From assembly GCA_020284085.1 (NCBI GenBank), contig JACEVL010000154.1, positions 1,983,143 to 2,047,142 on the forward strand: a DNA stretch of 64,000 nucleotides, read 5' to 3'. This DNA is from Aporrectodea caliginosa (Eukaryota > Annelida > Clitellata > Crassiclitellata > Lumbricidae). The position numbers were made by a program, and so were the translations under genes. Under the pieces are notes generated by a model. That model was given only the letters and a program-made list of their open reading frames with translations. It made no database searches and had not been told where the DNA came from. Positions 33,997 through 44,329 of the stretch are shown piece by piece; within the stretch, counting starts at the first letter, position 1; each line of letters begins with the position of its first letter.

Positions 33997-34980
33997 ATGT
34001 ATGTATATAATTGCAACTGTATATAAGTAATTGCAACTGCATATAAGTAATTGCAACTGTATATAAGTAATTGCAACTGTATATAAGTAATTGCAACCGT
34101 ATATATGTAATTGCAACTGTATATAAGTAATTGCAACTGTATATATGTAATTGCAACTGTATATAAGTAATTGCAACTGTATGTATGTAATTGCAACTGT
34201 ATATAAGTAATTGCAACTGTATATAAGTAATTGCAACTGTATATAAGTAATTGCAACTGTATGTATGTAATTGCAACTGTATATAAGTAATTGCAACCGT
34301 ATATATGTAATTGCAACTGTATATAAGTAATTGCAACTGTATATATGTAATTGCAACTGTATATAAGTAATTGCAACTGTATGTATGTAATTGCAACTGT
34401 ATATAAGTAATTGCAACTGTATATAAGTAATTGCAACTGTATATAAGTAATTGCAACTGTATGTATGTAATTGCAACTGTATATAAGTAATTGCAACTGT
34501 ATATATGTAATTGCAACTGTATATAAGTAATTGCAACTGTATATAAGTAATTGCAACTGCATATAAGTAATTGCAACTGTATATAAGTAATTGCAACTGT
34601 ATATAAGTAATTGCAACTGCATATAAGTAATTGCAACTGTATGTATGTAATTGCAACTGCATATAAGTAATTGCAACCGTATATATGTAATTGCAACTGC
34701 ATATAAGTAATTGCAACTGTATATAAGTAATTGCAACTGCATATAAGTAATTGCAACTGTATGTATGTAATTGCAACTGTATATAAGTAATTGCAACTGT
34801 ATATATGTAATTGCAACTGTATATAAGTAATTGCAACCATATATATGTAATTGCAACTGTATATAAGTAATTGCAACTGTATATAAGTAATTGCAACTAT
34901 ATATATATGTAATTGTAACTGTATATAAGTAATTGCAACTATATATATATGTAATTGTAACTGTATGCATGCAATTGCAT
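33997..34980. repeat. 20-bp tandem array (about 49 copies) with higher-order structure
   Basis: The unit is GTAATTGCAACTGTATATAA. Variants differ at a few sites (ATATAAG, ATATATG or ATGTATG before TAA; CTGT, CTGC or CCGT). Reading variant types in order, a 10-unit block at 34081-34280 is repeated in the same order at 34281-34480. All three minus-strand frames stay open for up to about 1 kb because the unit has no stop on that strand and 20 is not a multiple of 3; these ORFs (up to 343 codons) are artefacts. Confidence 0.97.
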
Positions 34981-35084
34981 AGATCTGAATTTCTTTAGGA
35001 ACTCCTCAAAATTAGAAATTCATATAGCATTGCTCCAAGACAACTCAATCAGAGGTGCTGTCCACACTGAGCAAAGGTGAATCT

Positions 35085-35310
35085 CATTACGAACAGAACA
35101 GACAGTGCTTCAGTAAGCAAAACAATGCAGAGAAAAGTGGAAGAATCACAAGCAGTGGGCTTAAGCCCAAACGCGGAACCCAATGGATGGCTTCCTATGC
35201 AGAGCTGACAGATAACATCATGCTCAGAGTATCTGGACCAAGTTGCATTGATAGCGTGGGTGGAGTGACGACAGGCGATAACATCCGTAGTAAGACCACC
35301 ATCCATCAGT
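35085..35310 (+). repeat. Diverged dispersed repeat, copy 2
   Basis: Resembles 8560-8835 (shared CAAGTTGCAT-GATAGC, ACGACAGG). Unclassified. Open frames on both strands (35049, 35055) show no domain. Confidence 0.45.
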
Positions 35311-35564
35311 CACTGGTGGTGTATGATACAGGTTCGTCCATCCCTTGAGCAACCGGGTCCATGTAGAACAGGTATTCATTACTGTAGAGTTGGTGGATTG
35401 AAGTGTCATCAGTGACTAAAAGCTATGTGGGATTGAAGGTCTTTGGAGTTCACTCCATGGACCCAATCAAGGGACTCCTCCTTCCTCAAGACAAAAATTA
35501 CCCAGCTGCAGATGGAATATGCAGGTTCATAGATCGAGACTCAACCACACATCAGGAAATCCAC

Positions 35565-35692
35565 CCCTCAGGAAACCCACCCCTCAGGAAACTCATCGTA
35601 ATCTCCAAACTTCTAAAGCGCCACTTGAACACCAGCTTATTCACGAGCGCTTATTCAGGAAACCCATCCCTCAGGAAACCCATCCCTCCTCA
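35565..35692. repeat. 15-bp minisatellite interrupted by a LINE/SINE tail fragment
   Basis: CCCTCAGGAAACCCA-type units occur twice at about 35570-35596 and twice at about 35656-35688. Between them lies TAATCTCCAAACTTCTAAAG then CGCCACTTGAACACC, a tail fragment shared with 21962. Confidence 0.65.
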
Positions 35693-35907
35693 AGCTCTCA
35701 TGTATTATAGGCTACGATGATAGGCAAAGCAATATCATCAAAACAATTACAAAAATTAAGAATAAGTTCAATATGCAAACTCATCAAGAGTAAACTCCAA
35801 TAAAACAGAAATTACTGACCAAATCCTGCATTTAAACAAAATAATCCACCAAATGACAAAGAAGGCATACGAACAAGAAAGTCGTATCTGTAAGTATGCG
35901 TGCACCA

Positions 35908-36148
35908 GTATGTATGTATGTATGTATGTATATGTATGTATGTATGTATATGTATATGTATGTGTGTGTATTTATGTATGTATGTATATGTCAACCCCTA
36001 CATATGTATGTACGTATGTATGTATGTAAGTATGTATGTATGTATGTATGTATGTATGTATGCATGTATGTTAGTATGTAAGTATGTATGTGTGTATGTA
36101 TGTATGTATGTATGTATGTATGTATGTATGTATGTATGTATACATGTA
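35908..36148. repeat. (GTAT)n array
   Basis: Tetranucleotide GTAT/GTATAT units cover about 240 bp with a non-repeat gap at 35990-36003. Open frames in both directions are artefacts. Confidence 0.93.
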
Positions 36149-36714
36149 TCTAACAAGACACTTAATACATGTAATGCAACATTGAAGCAGCTCATAAGTG
36201 TGCTTCAACGCTGTCGTTGAAACACGCATGTGAGCTGCTGTTTTCTTTAGATTAGCTGTTTGCACACCAGCTAATCAAAAGAAATGCATTTTAAGACAGT
36301 TTGAAAATGTCTGCTGTGAAGAGTCAAATGCAACAATGCTAGGTGTCACACTGCTTAGATTATGCACCACACCACTAGTAACACCGCTCGACCATCACTC
36401 ACCGGGATATCATTCCTCTGCTGATAAAACTCAAAATCTACATTTCATTTGACAGTCTGTCATGTCACTTGTCTGTGCAGCTGTTTATGCTGCCTTTGAA
36501 AAGGTGCAATTGTGGATGTTGGCCAGTAAACTCTTCCTTAATTATATATGTGCATTAGTGACATAAGCAGAATTAGGCGCATGTGCCAATATATTCAAGG
36601 ATATCGTTGGCAATGACAATGAAGCTGCAGAGTGTTCAGAAACTCTGTGGCAAGAGCCATAACTAACAAGTCATGATGCCAAATGTCAAAATGTGAACAT
36701 AATTATAATCCCTG

Positions 36715-36995
36715 TGCTTAAATCGTTGCATTGGCTTCCTGTTCAGCAGAGGATTTGTTTCAAATTGGGGCTCATAGTTTATAAAACACTGGACTTAGGC
36801 CAGCCACAATACTTAAAATCAGTCCTTATTCCCAGGCTTACCAGTTATGCTTAATATTAGAACTGTTCTTGGTCAACAAGCTTTTCGCTTGCTGAGCCAA
36901 GATTTCGAAACTCAAATTTTGAGACTTCTTGCAGCTTATTCAAATGGATCATTTGGGGCCTGTTCATACTTCTTTAGGTTCTGAGTAGGCCCATC
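36715..36995 (+). mobile_element. LINE reverse-transcriptase C-terminal fragment
   Basis: Translation SLHWLPVQQRICFKLGLIVY then KTLDLGQPQYLKSVLIPRL, the classic LHWLPVxxRIxFKLxxLxYKxL...PxYL segment of CR1/L2/Jockey-type elements, followed by stops. Confidence 0.85.
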
Positions 36996-36999
36996 ATTT

Positions 37000-39235
37000 A
37001 AAAAAATGGTCCAGGCCCTCCCCATAGTTGTAAGTCCTGTGAGTCAACAGATTACACTGCTGAGCGTGCTAGGTGACACAGGAGTCCACTAAAGCATTTT
37101 GATGTGACAATAAATGCAACGTACCATAAACTCAATTTCTATTTCGGTGATATTGATGGTCTCATCTTACTAGTAGGAATATGTTTATTTGTCTGAGAAC
37201 AGTGTCATGAGACTAATCAATTATTTCGAATGGTAGACATCAATTTAAAAGCAAATATAACAGAATAAATACATTCAATTACTTCACATTCAGTATATCA
37301 AATGCAATAATTATAGTAGGCCTACTTCAAGGGCTTGTAAACACAAACATATCACCCCAAGTTAAAAAATTTAATCAAAATTCAGAAAATTTGAACAAAT
37401 TCCTGTAAATATGTGCAAACAAATGTGAGTTATTATCAGACAATAAAAAGCGATTTTAGAAAGTAAATTTTACACTTTACACAAGCTTCCACTTACAGAC
37501 AACTGAACCAAAATTCATAATAATTGGCAGTCAACAAATGTTTTGGTTGAATCCTGAACAACTATTTCAATTTTTGGACAATGCAGGATCATTCTTGGTT
37601 CTAGCAAAGATTTATCCACACCCCAGATTCAGATTGTTTGACTGTTCCTGGGTAATAAGTGCTTTATGCAAACAAATAAAATAGAATTTACCACTTCAAA
37701 ACTACTACAGCTTTCAAAACTTTGCTAATTGGCAAGGCATCAATAGTCAATACCTAAGTCAGTCATCATTCAGCATCAACTTGAGTTTAAATAAATCTTT
37801 TCTATCTTTCATAACAACACTTTTGTCACGGGTAAACTTGGTCTACAATCCTGAATCCTGTAGAACACCTCAAGTCTATTCTGAAATAAACATTCAGAGA
37901 ATCACTGAATGATGATGTAAGCAACAATTTCATCTGGTTGCTTTCCGATGACTTATGACCTCTACAAAAAACAGCGCTCTCTAATTCCTAGAAAAATGTA
38001 CAGTGTAGTATCAATCAATCATTCAATCATTCAATCAATCTGAACGTGATATAGCGCCCCTTCAAGATACCTACTCCCATGCAACTATCAGAGCCATTTG
38101 CATTAGCAAATAACACTGGTAACAACTCTGTTGATATCTTTGCACAGGTTCAGGGACTGTTCACCAAAATATCCAATTCATTAATTACCAGTTCGACAGT
38201 GACCAGCAGTCCACAGGCCGACCGCCCCAGGACAACTGTCACAGCTATAATCAGTAATTGGTGAGCATCCTCTTGAATGCAATTCTTGCTCAGGTTCCGG
38301 ACACAAAGATACCCACAAAGGTGACACAAGGATACCCACCAGCCAAGAAGCTGAGCAAGAATTGCATTGAAAAGGATAATACGCTGAAAATATTGATTGC
38401 TTCAACCTTTTGACACTTACACTGACAAGTGACTATGATACTCTGTTACAAAACATAGGAATAAACATAAAAGAGGCATAAATTTCAAGATGTGAATCAA
38501 CCATGCAACCTTTTATAGCCTAACTGATGTGCATTGCAAGAATTCAACATTGGTCACAGTCTGTGTATGGTCGTTGGCTTCGGCACAAAGGGGTCGAACA
38601 TTACGGACGTCCCTAGACGGGAAGGAGGGCTGTCCAAGAGAGGACAAGGGTTGAAGACTATACCAAAAGTGCAGAGGAGGGCATCCAAATTTAGTACATA
38701 GTTATTTCATCATAGCTTATACGTTAAACACCAACTTCAGTCAGACAGCAGACACTCTGTACTGCATGGGATCCAATTAGAGTTCCCCTACTGGAGGCTT
38801 AAAATGACCCTACAGCACAGTTAACACTGCAAGATCAGAATCCCAGCCTAATCTAGGTTTTAGTACTCCCTTGGAGTGGGACATCCACAAAGGGGGATGG
38901 GAAGGTAATGCCAAATAGTGACCAGAGGGAGGGAAGGGTCCAAAGTAAATGTTTGGGACATCCTTTATGGTCTCAACACAGACAAACAAGATCTAAAAGC
39001 ATGCTCCTAAGTTTAATTTGTCTTTAGTCTCTTTTATACAACATGACTGTATAGGCTTTTGGTAGTTCAGGCCTAACAGAATGGCTATTGTCTTGCACAG
39101 ACCAGAACACAGGTCCAAACAGTTACTGTCCGTGTGACAATAATAATAATAATCTTCGTTTATTATTTCAAACTGACACAAACAGTATGATTTTAATTCA
39201 TAGTAAGATCAGATGATCACAAGTTATTACAAGAG
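37000..39235. other. No gene recognised; short inverted repeats only
   Basis: AT-rich. An 18-bp inverted pair lies at 38276-38293 and 38351-38368 (AATGCAATTCTTGCTCAG). An ATCA/ATTC-rich run at 38015-38040 precedes a minus-strand GGGGCGCTATATCA tail at about 38048-38065, another copy of the LINE/SINE tail. Confidence 0.5.
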
Positions 39236-39237
39236 TC

Positions 39238-39425
39238 AAATTTAACTGCTTTGGCAGCTATGCAAGGCGTCCTACTGCTCATTTTACCAATGCCATCTGG
39301 TGAATGAAAGGCTGAGTTGACCTTTGGGAGGGTAGTGGGAAGCAATCCCACATCCGTGTTGATCTTCTGCTCTTCGTGCCAGAGTGTTACCATTGCCCTA
39401 CACCCTCTACCTACATGGCAAACAA
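39238..39425 (-). mobile_element. tRNA-derived SINE (family C), minus orientation
   Basis: The reverse complement contains GGCACGAAGAGCAGAAGATC, GGGATTGCTTCCC in the B-box position, and GGTCAACTCAGCCTTTCATT. It is more diverged than the pair at 24.3 and 24.9 kb. Confidence 0.55.
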
Positions 39426-40734
39426 CATTAGAGAGAGAACATGGACTGGGTGGTGTGATATTTCAGGGAATGGAAGCCCATCCAAGTATTAACTGCACTT
39501 GATTTCCTTAACTCCCTGTGCCAGAGTACAAACTAAGCAGCCATCCATAAGTGGCTGCTTAGTTTTGTATAAAGTTAGTTTTGAACCCAATGACCTGACC
39601 TGGAATTCATTCGGATTTCCCCTTTGTTTTTGTGAACCATAAAAGTCATGTTTCGTGAATAATAATAGGATATGCAAACGAAACCATCAGCTTTGTTTAT
39701 CATTGGGTGACAGGCATTCTGCAGAGATCATGTGACCCAAGTACATCATGCTTCTGATGTTTAACTGGAGCACTGCCACGATGAACTGAATATATACTGC
39801 TGCTCGGTACTCGGTGTTATCCCTCTCTCTGCACTTGTGGTGTCCCACAGGGATTTGTTCTCGGCCCCTATTATTTACAGTCTTCACTTCACCAATCAGC
39901 CACATAGCCAATAACTTTGGAGTCTAGTTACAGCAGTACACAGCTCAGCTTTACATTGCACGAGAGCACAGTTCTGCATCATGGCTGAAACAAAAGACCC
40001 ATACTTGAAAATTGCAGACTGCATGGAGGGATGTTGTTAGGAGGTTCTAGTGGTTGAAAGTAGAAAGGAGTGTTCACTGCACTGGTCTTTTAAGTAAAAC
40101 AGAACAATTTAAATCTTATTCAGAATTCTGTTATTCAGTTCTGACTAACAACGTTTCTCCACTGCTCAAACTCTGTTTCCTTCAAGAAATGCCTCAAAAC
40201 TCACTATTTCTCATTGGCCTTCAAACATCTGGATATCTATCTAACTGAAATAACTGCTCTTCACCTGGCGACTGACTAACCATGCCTCGGATTTTCTTTT
40301 TTGCATGATTCTGCATGCATTAAAAATTTTAATAGTAACAATACTGAACCACTGGCATCTTTTATAAATTCATTAGCTTTGTATTCTTGATCATTTCTTG
40401 CAACAGAGTAAAATAATAAAAACATGCCGAAGACCCATCACAGTTCATAATCAGTTTCTCCTATCTACATTAAGAAAGTTAACCCAACATTCTGAGATTT
40501 ATGCCGTTATTCTATAAAATCTATTAGCACACTGTCTAATTTCGTCTGCAGTTTTAGTTGAAATGCTAAAGGAAGAAGTTCCAGCAGATTATAACATGTA
40601 TTACAAAGGGTCTGCAAAGACATGATGTTGTTTTAAAAAGAAATGTCTTATTTTCAACAAATGGCCTTCAACTAAAAGGTAGCATCCATTTAGAGTTTGT
40701 AAACAGCATCATGCAAGGTTTGCTGAAGGAGCAT

Positions 40735-40855
40735 TCATGCTAACAAATGACTGATGGCAATGGAGATCATTTATTTGTACCTATCGCCGCCAAACGGCTG
40801 GCATCAGGAACTTGTGATGATGACGATGATGATGAATGTTCATATATCATGGGCT
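40735..40855 (+). mobile_element. LINE C-terminal fragment
   Basis: TCATTTATTTGTACCTATCG then CCGCCAAACGGCTGGCATCA encodes SFICTYRRQTAGIR, matching the end of the element at 250-690 and 63720-64000. It is followed by a GATGAC-rich run. Confidence 0.65.
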
Positions 40856-40859
40856 TAAC

Positions 40860-42900
40860 TGACTCGGACATGCTGTCCAGCTGAAGGATTTTCTTCCTGA
40901 AGCACGTGCAACACAACAATAGCATTTCATGGCATCAATTCTCTGGACAATGGACGCAGCAGGATTCAGTTTCATACAATGCCATAACAATCAACTGGAA
41001 TTTGAATGGAGAATAGAGCCGTAAAAATCTGACAATGGCTTTCACTTGGCAAACAGCTCACTTCACATGCATATCACCTCGAGCGGTTCCTCCGTAGTTG
41101 CACCCAAGGGATACTAATCTGAATTGTATCATAGACACCATTAATAATCTGATGCCTGTACAACATGAAGAGGGGATGGTGACCCTATACTAATCCTAAG
41201 GCACAGAGGGCGATTTCAGCTGCTTTTTAAAGAACTGAAAATGCAGGGTGCAGGTAGTGACAATAAATTGTCCACCCAATAGGCAGAGGATATTGCAATG
41301 CATCTGTTGGGTGACAATTCACCAGAGACGCAGAAGTTCAGATAGCATCACAAAGGCACAGAATGCAACACAAGATTACAAGAAATAGATCACCAAAAAT
41401 TCTCTGATAAACTGCCACAATATTTAGTCCAGTGAAAACTTAGTTTTTATTAGCATATGCTGACTGTGAATAGGCCAGTTTTTGTTGAATGCTGACAAAC
41501 CTGAATTGTCATTACAAGACATAGATGCAGGATGTCCTACAATGCACATTCACAAGCACATAACCAACTATTAAAGCAGCCACCACACTCAGCTTGGCTG
41601 ATCATTATATGTAGTCATTCACATTGAGTCTTGCTTGTTGTTCACGATAATAAGTAGTTAGTAAGTTAGTAGGTAGCCTTCACTTGCATCTGACAAGGTC
41701 ACATGCATAAAACAGCAAACAAGCAACTTTTCTTTATGGCTTGAAAAAGAATTTCCAGACCCATAAATTCATTTAACAGTGAAGTGAGAAAGCTGGGTGA
41801 CATCAATTTAAATCTCCAAGGGATGTCGAGTGTGGTGTTTGAGCCAGCCTAACCATCCAACCAACAGCCTGTGAATAAGGGATCGTCCATTAAGGACATC
41901 TGCATTCACCCAAAGAGCACGCAGACAAATGCAGCAAAGAGGGAGCAGTTATACCCAAAGTGGACATCCACATTTAAATTTGATACCTGCAATAATTGCA
42001 GTGTGCATTCTCTGCCTTAAAAAACAAGATGCAGTCTGGCAGCAGATGCTCTGTACTGCACTGATCAAATTGCATTGTCTTTGCTGGACATGGCAGTAGT
42101 AAAGTATCTCTGCAGGCACCAAAGACCTCATAAACAGACTAAACAAGGCGACATGCTCCCCGACTACCCAGGGGAGGGAGGGGTACAAATGAGGTTATAT
42201 TCTGCAGACATCCATTATGGATAACCCCTAAGGTGATTTGACTCCATGATTCAGCTTTATTGAGTGTTGAAAAAATCCGTGTTTAGTGACTAAGTTGAGC
42301 CTGTAATGCCCTGTGCTTTCCTCCAAACCTTCGGGTTTATATTGACCTTTTTAACCAATTTCGATGACAAACACAAATGATTATTAATGTCACTGCCGAA
42401 GTCATTGTCCATGTCAATGCCCGTGACATTGTCCATGTCATGGGCAATCATAGGCTACTGAAGATTTACCGTCTTCTTGTTCTAATATTTCAAGCCATTT
42501 TGTTTCATACTTGAATCGAGTTTTCTATGCTTCTACAGAATAACCTTTTCTTAATATTTTTACATAACACATTTCCTTTTCTGCAAGCTACACCATTTCT
42601 TGTTTTATAGTCTTATATATCTCATTGCATGAAGGTCAGATATCTACATTTATATGTGTTCATGCATTACTGCATGTATCTAAACTACAAATAAATATAA
42701 AAATATAAACTGTGTAAATATAAACTATAAACAGACAAATATACAGACATTAGGGCGGTCCTTAGAAACAAAGTTTAATTTCTTCAAAGTGCTTTTGCAT
42801 ATTTGTGTTCCACTTCACTAAAGAAATAATTCAGTGAAAACTCAGTTGATTACGAGTTCATTTACCACTGCCACATGGCCTCTGTTTCTTTCTGTAACCC
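40860..42900. other. No gene recognised
   Basis: AT-rich sequence without a convincing ORF or repeat class. An imperfect ATGTCAATGCCCGTGACAT-type repeat lies at 42390-42450. Confidence 0.45.
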
Positions 42901-42918
42901 CAGTTATCATTGATGTGA

Positions 42919-44325
42919 CGGTTTGCTGAGGATATACAGATATCCTATGAAAGCAGCAGCAGTCTGACGGTTCACTGGGATGGAAAACTACTTCCAGATG
43001 ACGGGAAGCAAAAGGTTGATCGTCTTCCTGTTATCGTCACTGATCCTCTGGAAACTGCAAAGCTACTTGGCGTACTGAAACTTCCCGAAGGTACTGGAGA
43101 AGCAGCAGCTACTGCAGTGTTACAGAGCCTGGAAGATTGGAAGCTATCAGACAAAGTGGTCGGCATGAGTTTTGACACTACAGCCAGTAACACCGGAGCA
43201 GCACGTGGAGCCTGCACACTTCTCCAACAGAAAATAGGACGCCCACTGTACAATTTCGCATGTCGACATCACATATTCGAACTCGTGGCAGAGGCAGCAT
43301 TCTCAACCTGTCTTGGTCCGTCCTCTGGTCCCGACATAGCCATCTTTAAGCGTTTTCAGTCACAGTGGAATTCCATCGATCAAAGCAAGTTTCATCCGAT
43401 GATGGATGATGACCTTGATGCTGCATTTGCAGATGTGTTTTTCAGCTGCAAGGAGCAAGTAATATCATTCTGCATAAGAAACGTCACAATTGTCCAACCT
43501 CGTGATGACTATCGTGAATTGCTCGAATTAACCATCATTCTCTTCGGCGGTCATCCTCCAAGGGGAACCAGATTCATCCAACCAGGGGCCTTTCACCGCG
43601 CCAGGTGGATGGCACGTGTCATCTATGGGCTGAAAATCTATATGTTTCGCAAACAATTCCACTTAACCGCTGGAGAACTCAAGGGTTTTAGGCGATTTGT
43701 ATCATTCAGCGCAATGCTGTACGTGAAAGCCTGGTTCACTGCATCGTCTGCTGTTGCTGCTCCGGCTAGCGACCTAGCATTCCTAAAGGAACTGATCTCA
43801 TTTCCTGATCCACAGATTGCACAGGCCACCAGCAAGAAGTTTGCGAATCATCTATGGTACCTAAGCGAGGATCTTGCAGGACTTGCACTTTTTGATGATA
43901 GCGTTTCAATGGACACTAAATGCAAGATGGTGGCTGCCCTCAAAGAAGAAAGCCAAGGCGATCCACGTACGCGGGCACGTGTTGACCTCACAGCCAAGGA
44001 CACCATTGCCACCAAGACTGTGGCTGATTTCGTGACATCAGCTTCCAGTCGCATTTTCCAAGCATTCAAACTCAACACAGAGTTCTTAGACAAGGACCCA
44101 GCAGAGTGGCTGAATGATCAATCATTCACTTCGTCACAGCAAGTGCTGCTTGCTATCGCAGTGGTCAACGATTTCGCAGAGCGTGGGGTAGCTCTCATAC
44201 AGGACTACAACAAAGTCCTCACAAAGGACGAACAACAGCGCCAGTACCTACTCCAAGTGGTTGAGTGGCATCGTCGTCAATTTCATGGTGCAAGAAAGCA
44301 AGACATTCTACAGTCAGCTGGATAA
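42919..44325 (+). CDS. Transposase-like ORF, 5'-truncated or terminal exon (up to 468 residues)
   Basis: An uninterrupted frame runs from just after a TGA (42916-42918) to TAA at 44323-44325. There is no in-frame ATG near its start. Upstream acceptor-like sites (GCTGAG| at about 42930, ATACAG| at about 42939, behind a TTTCTTTCTGTAACCCCAG tract) allow it to be a last exon. The protein begins near LTVHWDGKLLPDDGK and has DRLPVIVTDP, KLLGVLKLPEGTG, then VVGMSFDTTASNTG, GACTLLQQKIGRPL, FACRHHIFELV and FKRFQSQW. I know this motif set from multicopy, uncharacterised proteins of aquatic invertebrates that look like RNase H-fold transposases (FDTTASN placed like a first catalytic Asp). No catalytic assignment is secure and no termini were seen. 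The lack of any stop in 468 codons, among decayed relics, marks it as young, active or domesticated. Confidence 0.75.
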   Translation, partial: RFAEDIQISYESSSSLTVHWDGKLLPDDGKQKVDRLPVIVTDPLETAKLLGVLKLPEGTGEAAATAVLQSLEDWKLSDKVVGMSFDTTASNTGAARGACTLLQQKIGRPLYNFACRHHIFELVAEAAFSTCLGPSSGPDIAIFKRFQSQWNSIDQSKFHPMMDDDLDAAFADVFFSCKEQVISFCIRNVTIVQPRDDYRELLELTIILFGGHPPRGTRFIQPGAFHRARWMARVIYGLKIYMFRKQFHLTAGELKGFRRFVSFSAMLYVKAWFTASSAVAAPASDLAFLKELISFPDPQIAQATSKKFANHLWYLSEDLAGLALFDDSVSMDTKCKMVAALKEESQGDPRTRARVDLTAKDTIATKTVADFVTSASSRIFQAFKLNTEFLDKDPAEWLNDQSFTSSQQVLLAIAVVNDFAERGVALIQDYNKVLTKDEQQRQYLLQVVEWHRRQFHGARKQDILQSAG

Positions 44326-44329
44326 GCTG

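Noticed and set aside
33939..34970. Long minus-strand ORFs of 290-343 codons
   Set aside because: Products of the 20-bp repeat with no stop on that strand; not genes.
36000..36150. CRISPR-like regular repeats
   Set aside because: Simple GTAT microsatellite with no spacers; the genome is animal.
38181..38405. Minus-strand CSPITDYSCDSCPGAVGLW segment as a possible exon
   Set aside because: Cysteines do not fit a known module and flanking splice sites give inconsistent phases; part overlaps a short inverted repeat.
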